NCBI GenBank assembly: GCA_029780415.1
Contig: JAKOYN010000011.1
Span: 18,543 to 82,542 of the forward strand
Direction of reading: 5' to 3'
Source of the DNA: RXIX01 sp003989075
GTDB taxonomy: Bacteria; Pseudomonadota; Gammaproteobacteria; Competibacterales; Competibacteraceae
Length of the DNA: 64,000 nt
A program made the position numbers and the translations under genes. The notes below the pieces were generated by a model, which saw only the letters and a program-made list of their open reading frames with translations, was not told the DNA's origin and searched no databases. Below are positions 24,547 to 33,304 of this stretch, one piece after another. The first letter of the stretch is position 1. The number at the start of each line of letters is the position of its first letter.

Positions 24547-26601
24547 ATGCAACAACAGAAAAACGCCAAGAAAAATCCGTTCCAGCTGGCCGCGCTCGGT
24601 CTCGCGCTCAGCCTAATCGTTGGTGGCACCGCTGACGCAGCCACCCGTGCCGATTTCTACGCCCAATTTAACCCCACCGCTGGCGTTGTGCCCTTTCCCA
24701 ACAACCTGCTGTTCAGCGGCTCGACCGATGGCACTCTGAATCTTCCGGTCAGCGATCCGACCAATCTGGCCGATCCACGGGTCGCAATGAACGGGCTGGA
24801 CGGCTTCTCCACCGTCGCGCCGCTCACCGCGCAGTTCTCCGGGACACTGAAGGCGGCGACCGTCACCGCCGGCAGCACAGTACGGGTGTTTGAGGTGACG
24901 CTGGTCAATCCCTTCCTCGACCCGACCACCAAGGCTCCGTTCGCCGTGACTGGCGTGACCCGCGAACTGCAGGCCGGCACCGATTACAGCGTCAACCTGC
25001 TGCCGCAGGACCCCAACCAGACCACGCTGAACATTCACCCGCTGCGGCCGCTGGCACCCAAGACCGGCTATCTGGTGACTCTGACCGATGGTATTCAGGA
25101 CAGCGGCGGCTACAACGCTCTGCCCTCGCCAGCCTACAGCCTGACCAAGCTGACCACCCCGCTGGTCGATGCCAATGGCAAGAGCGTGATTCCCGGTGTC
25201 AGCGATGCGCAGGCCAAGGCGCTGGAACCGCTGCGGCAACTGGTTAATAACCAGGAAAGCGCCGCTGCCAGTCAGGGCGTGACCAGAAGCAGCATCGTAC
25301 TGAGCTGGACCTTCATGACCCAGTCGGTCGATGATGCCTTCATGGCGCTGGACAAGACCCTCAAGCCGCTGGGCATGGCGGTCAAGGCGACCGGCGCGAC
25401 CACCACCGCTGTCGGCCTTAACCTGCCTGGCTTTTCCGACATCTATGCCGGTGCGCTGGCAATTCCCTACTATCTGAGCAAGGACAAACCCACCAGCGGC
25501 TATTGGCTGACTGCCAATGGTGGCGCGGTCACCCGTTACAACCCGCTGCCGACAGCCACTGCACCGCTGCAAATTCCGGTGCTGATGACCGTGCCCAACG
25601 CCAGGAGCGGCCATAGCAAACCCGCCAATGGCTGGCCGGTGGTGGTGTTCCAGCATGGTATCACCCAGAATCGCACCAACCTGTTCGCGCTGGCCGACGC
25701 GCTGTCCTTTGAAGGCTATGCCGCTGTGGCCATCGACCTGCCCCTGCACGGCATCACCGATACCAGCAACCCCTTCTATCTGAAAGGGCTGGAGCGGACT
25801 TTCGATCTGGATCTGGTCAATAACCAGACTGGTCTGCCGCCCGCCGATGGCATCATCGACACCTCTGGAACCTATTTCATCAACCTGCAAAGCCTGCTGA
25901 CCACCCGCGACAACGTTCGCGAAGCCGCTATTGACCTGCGGCAACTGGTGGCGAGCCTGCCGCTGGTGGATTTAAACGGCGACAGCAAGCCTGATCTGGA
26001 TGCGGGGCATATTCATTTCGTCGGCCATTCGCTGGGCGCCATCACCGGTACCACCTTCCTGGCCCTTGAGGATAGCGTCAGCAGCGCGAACTTGGGTATG
26101 GGCGGCGGCGGTGTTGCCAAGCTGCTCGATGGTTCGGCCACCTTTGGGCCACGTATTGCAGCCGGGCTTGCGGCGGCAGGTATCAAGAAAGGCACACCCG
26201 ACTACGAAACCTATCTGGCCGCAGCGCAAACCGTGGTCGATTCCGGCGATCCGATCAACTACGCAGCAGCAGCGGCCAGCCTGCATCCGATTCACCTGAT
26301 CGAAGTGGTCGGCAGCGCCACATCACTACCGGATCAGGTCGTGCCCAACTCGGTCGAGAATGCGCCCTTGTCGGGCACCGAGCCGCTGGCCAGCGCCATG
26401 GGTCTGAAGTCAGTCAGCCGCTCGACCTGGGATGACAAGGGCGTGCGCGCCATCGTCCGCTTCACCGAGGGCGACCACAGCTCGATTCTCAGTCCAGTCG
26501 CGTCCGTCGCCGCCACCGCCGAAATGCAGGGGCAGATGATCAGCTTCCTAAACAGCGAAGGCGAGGAACTGGACATCATCTATACCCCGGTCGTGAAATA
26601 A
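24547..26601 (+). CDS. Secreted lipase/lysophospholipase of the VolA-like family
   Basis: A 684-residue exported lipase. Residues 1-31 form a Sec signal peptide (KKN, a hydrophobic core, then GGTADA before ATRA). There is no lipobox Cys, unlike the surface lipoprotein VolA of Vibrio. The N-terminal domain (about 35-270) matches the bacterial virulence-factor lipase N-terminal family. The alpha/beta-hydrolase domain has PVVVFQHGITQNRTN for the oxyanion region, the nucleophile elbow GHSLGA with Ser495, and a C-terminal His in EGDHSSIL. It probably releases fatty acids from external lipids or lysophospholipids. An intrinsic terminator follows the stop, so this is the end of a transcription unit. 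Confidence 0.85.
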   Translation: MQQQKNAKKNPFQLAALGLALSLIVGGTADAATRADFYAQFNPTAGVVPFPNNLLFSGSTDGTLNLPVSDPTNLADPRVAMNGLDGFSTVAPLTAQFSGTLKAATVTAGSTVRVFEVTLVNPFLDPTTKAPFAVTGVTRELQAGTDYSVNLLPQDPNQTTLNIHPLRPLAPKTGYLVTLTDGIQDSGGYNALPSPAYSLTKLTTPLVDANGKSVIPGVSDAQAKALEPLRQLVNNQESAAASQGVTRSSIVLSWTFMTQSVDDAFMALDKTLKPLGMAVKATGATTTAVGLNLPGFSDIYAGALAIPYYLSKDKPTSGYWLTANGGAVTRYNPLPTATAPLQIPVLMTVPNARSGHSKPANGWPVVVFQHGITQNRTNLFALADALSFEGYAAVAIDLPLHGITDTSNPFYLKGLERTFDLDLVNNQTGLPPADGIIDTSGTYFINLQSLLTTRDNVREAAIDLRQLVASLPLVDLNGDSKPDLDAGHIHFVGHSLGAITGTTFLALEDSVSSANLGMGGGGVAKLLDGSATFGPRIAAGLAAAGIKKGTPDYETYLAAAQTVVDSGDPINYAAAAASLHPIHLIEVVGSATSLPDQVVPNSVENAPLSGTEPLASAMGLKSVSRSTWDDKGVRAIVRFTEGDHSSILSPVASVAATAEMQGQMISFLNSEGEELDIIYTPVVK

Positions 26602-26625
26602 TCCCTGGCACGGATGACCAGCAAA

Positions 26626-26654
26626 CCCCGTTCCCACCCGGGAGCGGGGTTTTT
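26626..26654 (+). terminator. Intrinsic terminator after the lipase gene
   Basis: Arms CCCCGTTCCC (26626-26635) and GGGAGCGGGG (26640-26649), 10 bp with one G-T pair and a 4-base loop, run directly into a five-base T-run. Confidence 0.9.
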
Positions 26655-26734
26655 GATTGCATCTCTCTTTACCGCATGGCGGCGAGTGGGTAGATTGGCC
26701 GCCCGAACACGTCCACCACCCGACTGCAAAATCG

Positions 26735-28399
26735 ATGGCCCAATACATCTACACCATGAACCGCGTGGGCAAGGTTGTCCCGCCCAAGCGCGAAATCCTC
26801 AAGGATATTTCCCTCTCATTCTTCCCCGGCGCCAAGATTGGCGTACTCGGTCTGAACGGCTCTGGCAAATCCACCCTGCTGCGCATCATGGCCGGCGTCG
26901 ACACCGATATTCTCGGCGAGGCCCGTCCACAGCCCGGCATTCATATCGGCTTCCTGTCGCAGGAGCCACAACTCGACCCCAGCAAGGACGTGCGCGGCAA
27001 CGTTGAGGAAGCGGTCGCGCCGATCAAGAACGCCCTGACGCGGCTCGACGAAGTCTACGCCGCCTATGCCGATCCTGAGGCCGATTTCGACAAACTGGCC
27101 GCCGAACAGGCCGACCTCGAAGCCTACCTGCACGCCACCGACGGCCATAATCTCGACCGCACCCTGGATGTCGCCGCCGATGCTCTGCGCCTGCCGCCCT
27201 GGGATGCGGATGTGACCCAGTTGTCCGGTGGTGAAAAGCGCCGCGTCGCCCTGTGCCGCCTGCTGCTATCCAAGCCGGACATGCTGCTGCTCGACGAGCC
27301 AACCAATCACCTCGACGCCGAATCCGTAGCCTGGCTGGAGCGCTTCCTGCAGGATTATCCGGGCACCGTGGTCGCCGTCACCCATGACCGCTACTTCCTC
27401 GATAATGTCGCCGGCTGGATTCTGGAACTGGACCGGGGTCGCGGCATTCCCTGGGAGGGCAACTACTCCTCGTGGCTGGAACAGAAGGAAAAGCGTCTGG
27501 AGATCGAGGAGAAGCAGGAAACCGCGCACACCAAGGCCATGAAGGCGGAACTGGAATGGGTGCGCGCCAATCCCAAGGGTCGCCATGCCAAGAGCAAGGC
27601 GCGTGTCGCCCGCTTCGAGGAACTGGAGTCGCAGGAATTCCAAAAGCGCAACGAAACTCAGGAATTGTATATTCCACCGGGGCCGCGCCTGGGCGAACTC
27701 GTGGTGGAAGCGGCCGGCCTGCGCAAGGGCTTTGGCGATCGGCTGCTGATTGACGGCCTCGACTTCCGCCTGCCCAAGGGCGGCATCGTCGGCGTCATCG
27801 GTCCCAACGGCGCCGGCAAAACCACCCTGTTCCGCATGCTGGTCGGTCAGGAACAGCCGGATGGCGGCACGCTGCGGGTCGGCGATACCGTCAGGCTGGC
27901 CTATGTCGATCAGTCGCGCGATACCCTCGACGGCAGCAAGACCGTCTGGCAGGAAATCTCCGATGGCCTCGACCTGATCACGGTGGGCAGCTATCAGATC
28001 AGTTCACGCGCCTACGTGGGCCGCTTCAACTTCAAGGGACCGGATCAGCAGAAGTTCATCAAGGATCTGTCCGGCGGCGAACGCAACCGTGTGCATCTGG
28101 CCAAGCTGTTGCGCAGTGGCGGCAACGTGCTGCTGCTCGACGAGCCGACCAACGATCTCGACGTGGAAACGCTGCGAGCGCTGGAGGAAGCCTTGCTGGC
28201 TTTCGCCGGCTGCGCGGTGATCATTTCCCATGATCGCTGGTTCCTCGACCGCATCGCTACCCACATCCTCGCCTTCGAGGGTGATTCACAAGTGGTGTGG
28301 TTCGAGGGCAACTATGCCGATTACGAAGTCGACCGCAAGCGCCGGCTGGGTGTGGACGCCGATCAGCCGCACCGCATCAAATATCGCAAACTGGCCTGA
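26735..28399 (+). CDS. ettA: Energy-dependent translational throttle protein EttA (ABC-F)
   Basis: A 554-residue ABC-F ATPase with two nucleotide-binding domains and no membrane helices. It has Walker A motifs GLNGSGKST and GPNGAGKTT, signatures LSGGE twice, and DEPTNHLD and DEPTNDLD. The N-terminus MAQYIYTMNRVGKVVPPKR and the length equal those of E. coli EttA. It binds the ribosomal E site and gates entry into elongation according to the ATP/ADP ratio. It sits alone between a terminator and a small hypothetical gene. Confidence 0.97.
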   Translation: MAQYIYTMNRVGKVVPPKREILKDISLSFFPGAKIGVLGLNGSGKSTLLRIMAGVDTDILGEARPQPGIHIGFLSQEPQLDPSKDVRGNVEEAVAPIKNALTRLDEVYAAYADPEADFDKLAAEQADLEAYLHATDGHNLDRTLDVAADALRLPPWDADVTQLSGGEKRRVALCRLLLSKPDMLLLDEPTNHLDAESVAWLERFLQDYPGTVVAVTHDRYFLDNVAGWILELDRGRGIPWEGNYSSWLEQKEKRLEIEEKQETAHTKAMKAELEWVRANPKGRHAKSKARVARFEELESQEFQKRNETQELYIPPGPRLGELVVEAAGLRKGFGDRLLIDGLDFRLPKGGIVGVIGPNGAGKTTLFRMLVGQEQPDGGTLRVGDTVRLAYVDQSRDTLDGSKTVWQEISDGLDLITVGSYQISSRAYVGRFNFKGPDQQKFIKDLSGGERNRVHLAKLLRSGGNVLLLDEPTNDLDVETLRALEEALLAFAGCAVIISHDRWFLDRIATHILAFEGDSQVVWFEGNYADYEVDRKRRLGVDADQPHRIKYRKLA

Positions 28400-28532
28400 A
28401 CCCGCATCGGCGCAGCCGTCGTGTGGTCAAAGCATTTAGCCTTGTCCACACGGCGCATCCGGCAGATACAGAGCCGGGCGACTCTGCCTGCCCTGCCGCG
28501 TGCAGGGCGCCACATGGCGGGAGGTTAACGCG

Positions 28533-28751
28533 ATGCTGAAACCTTTGCTGCCCGAAGGCGAGACCCTGCGCCGGGCGTTTGCGTGGCTGAGCGAACAGCC
28601 GGGGTCCTGCACCCCGCGCCAGGTCGAACAGGCCAGCCTGCGCTTTGACCTGGCGCCCTGCGATGAGGAATTCCTGCTGCGCCAGTTCGTTCACCACCGC
28701 GGCACGGCCAGCGATGCGCCGGCTGTGGATGAAGCCACCTCAGCCCGCTAG
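28533..28751 (+). CDS. Small conserved-looking hypothetical protein
   Basis: A 72-residue acidic to neutral protein (MLKPLLPEGETLRRAFAWLSEQ, shown in part below the usual domain size) with a central PRQVEQASLRFDLAPCDEEFLL section. It looks like a small helical, winged-helix-like fold. GGGAGG precedes the ATG by about 9 bases. The end overlaps the convergent Nudix gene by 12 bases. I do not recognise the family. Confidence 0.6.
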   Translation: MLKPLLPEGETLRRAFAWLSEQPGSCTPRQVEQASLRFDLAPCDEEFLLRQFVHHRGTASDAPAVDEATSAR

Positions 28752-29381
28752 CGGTCCGCGCAGGCGCCGAGCAAAGCCGACCAGCATGGCCGCTGTCGCG
28801 CCCCAGATAAAGCGCTCCTGATAGGGAATCGCGTAATAGCGCCGCTGCTGGCCCTCATAGAGCACGCTGCGATATTCGTGGTTGTTGTGGTCGAGCAGAA
28901 AGGCCAGCGGCACTTCAAACGCCTCGGCAACTTCAAAGGCATCCAGGGTCAATGCAAACGGTGGCTCCACGAACGCCACCACGGGTGTCACCAGAAAACC
29001 GGTCACGGTCTGATACAGGTCGAGAAAACCGGCAATTTCCGTGATATGGCGGCGCTGCAGGCCGATTTCCTCCTCGGCCTCGCGCAGTGCGGTATCCACC
29101 GGGCTGGCATCCTCAGCCTCGGCGCGGCCACCGGGAAAGCTGATCTGCCCGGCGTGGTGTTCGAGATGCGCAGTACGCTGAGTCAGCAGCACGGTGAAGC
29201 CCTCGGGGCGCGCCACCAGTGGCACCAGCACCGCCGCCGGTGTCAGCGGCCGCTCCTCGGCCTGCAATCCGGCCACGGCATGATCACCGCTCAGTTCATC
29301 GCCGGTCGCAATCGGGTGCTGCGCATGCAGGCAACGGCGAATCCGCTCACGCAGGTCTGCAAGAGATACTTCAGGCCACAT
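28740..29381 (-). CDS. nudL: Nudix hydrolase, CoA-pyrophosphatase type
   Basis: A 213-residue Nudix enzyme. The Nudix box reads GGRAEAEDASPVDTALREAEEEIGL, here quoted by its keys: GG at the start, REAEEEIG at the end, with the family extension LTQRTAHLEHHAGQISFPGG specific to the NudL/UPF0035 CoA-diphosphatase group. It likely cleaves CoA or acyl-CoA to phosphopantetheine derivatives and 3',5'-ADP. It is the last gene of the holB-pilZ-tatD string and its start overlaps the tatD stop by 11 bases, so it is probably co-translated. Confidence 0.9.
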   Translation of the reverse strand: MWPEVSLADLRERIRRCLHAQHPIATGDELSGDHAVAGLQAEERPLTPAAVLVPLVARPEGFTVLLTQRTAHLEHHAGQISFPGGRAEAEDASPVDTALREAEEEIGLQRRHITEIAGFLDLYQTVTGFLVTPVVAFVEPPFALTLDAFEVAEAFEVPLAFLLDHNNHEYRSVLYEGQQRRYYAIPYQERFIWGATAAMLVGFARRLRGPLAG

Positions 29382-30159
29382 CCAGCGCTACTCCAAACAG
29401 CCGGCTGTAATTCGCAGCGGTGACTGCTGCAACCTGTTCCAAGGTTTCGCCACGCAGTTGCGCAACAAAGGCTGCCACCTCGCGCACCCAGGCCGGCTGA
29501 TTGGGCTTGCCGCGATACGGCACGGGCGCCAGATAGGGTGCGTCGGTTTCCACCAGCAGCCGCTCGGCGGGCAGGCGCCGCGCCACCTCCTGAATCTGTC
29601 GGGCATTGCGGAAGGTGACGATGCCGGAAAAGGAAATATGGAAATTCAGGTCCAGTGCGCGCTCGGCCATTGCCCAGTCCTCGGTAAAGCAGTGCAGCAC
29701 ACCTCCGACCTCGGCCGCGCCTTCCTCGGCCAGAATACGCAGGGTATCCTCGCGGGCCTCGCGGGTATGCACGATCAGCGGCTTGCCCAGATCACGCGCG
29801 GCGGCAATGTGGATGCGGAACCAATCGCGCTGGCCTGCAGCATTGCCGGCGCCATAATGGTAATCCAGCCCGGTCTCACCGATCGCCACCACCCGCGCTC
29901 CGCGGCCCAGAGTGACCAGTTCGGCCACGGTCGGAGCGCGACTCTCAGTTTCGCCAGGATGCACGCCCACCGACAGCGCCACCTGCGGATAGGGTTCGGT
30001 CAAGCGGGCCAGCGCCGGCCAACCTTCCAGATCGGTAGCCACGCTGAGCAGATGAGTCACACCGGCAGTAGCAGCGCTATCCAGCACAGCGGCCAGATCA
30101 CCGCCATAGCGGCCCAGATCAAGGCGGTCCAGATGACAATGCGAATCGACCAACAGCAT
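29371..30159 (-). CDS. TatD-family metal-dependent hydrolase
   Basis: A 262-residue TIM-barrel hydrolase of the TatD/YcfH family. Metal ligands are visible in DSHCHLDRL at residues 5-13, Glu in GETGLDYH, His in KPLIVHTREA and LHCFTED, and Asp in LVETDAPYL. Such enzymes are 3'-5' DNA exonucleases or D-aminoacyl-tRNA-related hydrolases; the exact substrate is not readable. It follows pilZ after 13 bp, as in Pseudomonas, where holB-pilZ-tatD is a standard order. Confidence 0.93.
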   Translation of the reverse strand: MLLVDSHCHLDRLDLGRYGGDLAAVLDSAATAGVTHLLSVATDLEGWPALARLTEPYPQVALSVGVHPGETESRAPTVAELVTLGRGARVVAIGETGLDYHYGAGNAAGQRDWFRIHIAAARDLGKPLIVHTREAREDTLRILAEEGAAEVGGVLHCFTEDWAMAERALDLNFHISFSGIVTFRNARQIQEVARRLPAERLLVETDAPYLAPVPYRGKPNQPAWVREVAAFVAQLRGETLEQVAAVTAANYSRLFGVALDVA

Positions 30160-30172
30160 GCCCAGAGTGTCC

Positions 30173-30544
30173 CTACATGGTATTGGTCAGTTGATCGCTG
30201 CGGTTGTAGCCAGCCAGCAGCGCATCGATCTTCTTGTGCAGGTTGGCGCCTTCGACTCCGGAAAACTGAATGCCCACACCCATCTGCCGGCCACCGGGCG
30301 TGGTGCGATGATTAATCCACACCACCTTGCCGGTAATGGCAAAGCGCTCCGGGTCTTCCAGCAGCGTCAGCAGCAGGAACACCTCGTCGCCCAGCTCGAA
30401 AGTCTTTTCCGTCGGAATGAAAATGCCGCCCCCCTTGACGAAGGGCATGTAATTGGCGTTCAGCATTGCCTTGTCCTTGATGGCCAGGGAAATGACGCCT
30501 TGACGTGGAGCCGCCATAGTGTGTCGTTCAACCTCCGGGGGCAT
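30173..30544 (-). CDS. pilZ: PilZ-domain protein, type IV pilus assembly
   Basis: A 123-residue PilZ homologue: GVISLAIKDKAMLNANYMPF, GGGIFIPTEKTFELGDEVFLL and GKVVWINHRT match Pseudomonas PilZ strongly. Like that protein it lacks the RxxxR c-di-GMP motif and so probably acts by protein contacts, linking PilB and FimX for pilus extension. The start could also be the in-frame ATG at 30517, which gives the more usual length; GGAGG lies 14 bases before that ATG, too far to decide. No other pilus gene is present in the window. Confidence 0.93.
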   Translation of the reverse strand: MPPEVERHTMAAPRQGVISLAIKDKAMLNANYMPFVKGGGIFIPTEKTFELGDEVFLLLTLLEDPERFAITGKVVWINHRTTPGGRQMGVGIQFSGVEGANLHKKIDALLAGYNRSDQLTNTM

Positions 30545-30561
30545 GGTTCCAGTTGCAGATG

Positions 30562-31554
30562 CTAGGGCAAATCATCATGTGCACCACCGCCTAGAAAGGC
30601 TTCCAGCTGCATCTGGACGTTAACCTGAGTGGTCGCGCATAAGGTTCGCAGGCGCATGGCGGCGTCGAGACGCTCGAACAGAGTTCGCAGCGCGTATTGC
30701 CTGGCCCACTCCTGTAGCACCGGGCGCAGATCGGGGTTATCGAGGCGGGGTGGATCACTTATCATCTTAAGCCGAATCAGATCATGGTGCCAACCGATCA
30801 GCCAGCGCAGGTTCTCGCTCAGGTCGCCCTGCATCCAGTCCTGGGCGACACCCACCGGGTCGGCGCTGCCCGCCAGCATCTGCCGGTATACTTCAAACAG
30901 CGTGCGCCGCCGCTCCCAACGCGCGCCATCGGCCTGCGCCAGCGCTGCCAGTGGTGCCCCGCCGGTGATCGCCAGCAGCACGACCGGATCAATCGCAGCC
31001 GGGATCTGCGGCGCCAACCAGTCACAGGCGCTGGCCAACGGCGGTGGCGCAAAGTCGATGCGCTGGCAACGGCTGCGCACGGTCGCCGGCAAGCGCGCCG
31101 GCCGGGCGCTGACCAGCAGAAGCAGGCTGTTACCGGGCGGTTCCTCAAGAGTCTTGAGCAGGCTATTGGCAGCATTGACATTGAGCCGATCGGCTGGCTC
31201 CAGCAGGGCGATCTTGCAGCCACCGTATTGGGCCGTGCAGCCGAGAAAGATGCACAGCTCACGCACGGCATCGATCCTGATCGGCTTGCCGTCTTCCTCG
31301 GGCTGCAGCACCTGCATGTCGGGATGGCTGCCCGCCTGCACCAGCCGGCATCCCCGGCACAGGCCACAGGCCTTGCCCTCGGCATCGACCTGCGTACACA
31401 GCAGCGCCCGGATCAGGCGCCGGGCAAATAGGCCCTTGCCCAGCCCGGCGGGCCCGGCCAGCAGCAGTGCATGCGGCAGGCGGCCAGCGGCATGACGCTG
31501 CCATAACTGCTGCCATGGGGCCCTATGCCAGGGCAGGCACTCGTCCCTGTCCAT
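30562..31554 (-). CDS. holB: DNA polymerase III subunit delta'
   Basis: A 330-residue clamp-loader subunit. The Walker-like loop LLLAGPAGLGKGLFARRL, the zinc-binding cysteines around CGLCRGC, and the SRC motif (PATVRSRCQRIDF) are present. The ATG at 31554 overlaps the tmk stop in a TGATG arrangement, which decides the start over an in-frame ATG 30 bases upstream. Function: part of the complex that loads the beta clamp during replication. Confidence 0.95.
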   Translation of the reverse strand: MDRDECLPWHRAPWQQLWQRHAAGRLPHALLLAGPAGLGKGLFARRLIRALLCTQVDAEGKACGLCRGCRLVQAGSHPDMQVLQPEEDGKPIRIDAVRELCIFLGCTAQYGGCKIALLEPADRLNVNAANSLLKTLEEPPGNSLLLLVSARPARLPATVRSRCQRIDFAPPPLASACDWLAPQIPAAIDPVVLLAITGGAPLAALAQADGARWERRRTLFEVYRQMLAGSADPVGVAQDWMQGDLSENLRWLIGWHHDLIRLKMISDPPRLDNPDLRPVLQEWARQYALRTLFERLDAAMRLRTLCATTQVNVQMQLEAFLGGGAHDDLP

Positions 31555-32180
31555 CAGTCGCGCGCCATCCAATCCGCCATGCACTGCTTCACGCGCGTGC
31601 TAACCTCGGCTGCGGGCGCATCGGCGGCCACGATGCGGTAGCGGTCGGGATCGGCAGCGGCACGGGCCAGATACGCGGCGCGCACCCGGTCGAAGAATTC
31701 CAGGGCTTCAGCTTCAAAACGGTCTGCCGGTCCCCGTTGCGCAATGCGTCGCAGCCCGACAGGTACCGGAAGGTCAAAGAGCAACGTCAAGTCGGGACGC
31801 AGCTCGCCCTGCACCCAGTCCTCGAGCGCAGCGATACGCGCTGTCGGCAGGCCGCGCCCGCCGCCCTGATAGGCATAGGTCGCATCGGTGAAGCGGTCGC
31901 AGATGACCCATTGCCCCGCCGCTAGCGCTGGACGGATGACCTGGCGCAGGTGCTCGGCACGCGCGGCAAACATCAGCAACGCTTCAGTCTCGGGAGCAAG
32001 GCCCCCGTCGCGATGCGCCAACAGAAGGCCGCGTATTTCTTCGCCTAAGGCGGTTCCTCCGGGTTCGCGCGTCATCACTACCGGACACCCGGCACTCTGT
32101 AAGCACTCGCGAATCGCCACCAGTTGCGTGCTTTTCCCTGCACCTTCGATGCCTTCGACTGTGATAAACCGGCCCATCAT
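31554..32180 (-). CDS. tmk: Thymidylate kinase
   Basis: A 208-residue dTMP kinase making dTDP. P-loop EGIEGAGKSTQ, the DR motif in VICDRFTDATYAYQGGGRGL, and the lid region are all present. The start has two adjacent ATGs (32180 and 32177) with GGAGAG upstream. It is translationally coupled to holB and follows mltG, the normal order. Confidence 0.96.
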   Translation of the reverse strand: MMGRFITVEGIEGAGKSTQLVAIRECLQSAGCPVVMTREPGGTALGEEIRGLLLAHRDGGLAPETEALLMFAARAEHLRQVIRPALAAGQWVICDRFTDATYAYQGGGRGLPTARIAALEDWVQGELRPDLTLLFDLPVPVGLRRIAQRGPADRFEAEALEFFDRVRAAYLARAAADPDRYRIVAADAPAAEVSTRVKQCMADWMARD

Positions 32181-32223
32181 TAATGCTCTCCGCGATAGAC
32201 TCGCCCTTCAGGCGGGGGAGGCG

Positions 32224-33273
32224 TCAAGGTGTTTTGTCCCGGAGCTGATAGCGACGCACCGCGCGGTTATGTTCTTCCAGAGTGCGGGAAAAGACGTGGC
32301 CGCCTTCACCGGTCGCGACGAAATACAGAGCCTCACCCGGATCCGGCTCGACGGTCGCCGCCAGCGCCGCCGCACTGGGCAAGGCGATCGGCGTCGGCGG
32401 TAAGCCTTTGCGGGTATAGGTGTTATAGGGCGTATCGGTGCTCAGATCGCGGCGACGCAAATTGCCATCATAGGCGGCGCCAAGACCATAGATCACGGTG
32501 GGATCGGTCTGCAGCGGCATGCCCAGACGCAGTCGGCGCAGAAATACCCCGGCAATCTGCGGCCGTTCCGCAGGCAGGCCGGTTTCCTTCTCGACGATCG
32601 AGGCCAGGATCAGCACCTGCTCGGGATTCTCCAGCGGCAGATCCGTCGCACGCCGCGCCCAGACCGTGGCCAGCTGCTGATCCAGCGCCGCCAGTGCCCG
32701 GTGCAGAAACGCCACATCGGTGGTGCCAGCGGGAAAATGGTAGGTATCGGGGAAAAAGCGCCCTTCGGGAAACAGGCCCGGCCGGCCCAGACGCGCCATC
32801 ACTTCAGCATCACTGGCCTCGCCCAGGGTCTGGACGATCTTGGGGTGCGCAGCCAATGCCTGACGCAGCTGACGGAAGGTCCAGCCTTCCACTACCGTCA
32901 GCGGATACTGGATCACCCGTCCGGCGACGATCCGGCCCAGCAGCAGACGCGGTGTATCACCCGCCTGCAGAGCATATTCACCGGCCTTGAGGCGCGGCGC
33001 CAGCCCATGGAGACGGGCATAGGCCTGCAGATACAGCGCGGACCGCAACAGGCCAGGCTGCTGGCGCAACTGGCGGGCCAACCCGGCGATGCCGCTGCCC
33101 GGCTTCAACTCCAGCACCAGGCCCGCCGCAGGCACTCCCAGAGGCGTGTCGAGAAACACCTGATAATCAGCGTACACCATGTACAGCGCCGGCCCAAAAA
33201 CCAGGACCAGCGCCGCCAGAACGCCACTCAGGCCGCGCAACCACCCAGAAAACGCCAACGATCCGCTCCCCAA
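32224..33273 (-). CDS. mltG: Endolytic murein transglycosylase MltG
   Basis: A 349-residue inner-membrane lytic transglycosylase that cuts nascent glycan chains and sets their length. One N-terminal transmembrane helix (about 12-35) precedes a LysM-like segment (VLELKPGSGIAGLARQL) and the catalytic YceG domain with the Glu in LASIVEKETG and PLQTDPTVIYGLG. The start codon appears to be TTG with AGGGCG nearby. It follows fabF directly; the pabC gene usually placed between them is missing. Confidence 0.93.
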   Translation of the reverse strand: MGSGSLAFSGWLRGLSGVLAALVLVFGPALYMVYADYQVFLDTPLGVPAAGLVLELKPGSGIAGLARQLRQQPGLLRSALYLQAYARLHGLAPRLKAGEYALQAGDTPRLLLGRIVAGRVIQYPLTVVEGWTFRQLRQALAAHPKIVQTLGEASDAEVMARLGRPGLFPEGRFFPDTYHFPAGTTDVAFLHRALAALDQQLATVWARRATDLPLENPEQVLILASIVEKETGLPAERPQIAGVFLRRLRLGMPLQTDPTVIYGLGAAYDGNLRRRDLSTDTPYNTYTRKGLPPTPIALPSAAALAATVEPDPGEALYFVATGEGGHVFSRTLEEHNRAVRRYQLRDKTP

Positions 33274-33304
33274 TCGCGCCCTGTGCCGGCGTAGGCCGAG
33301 GCGC

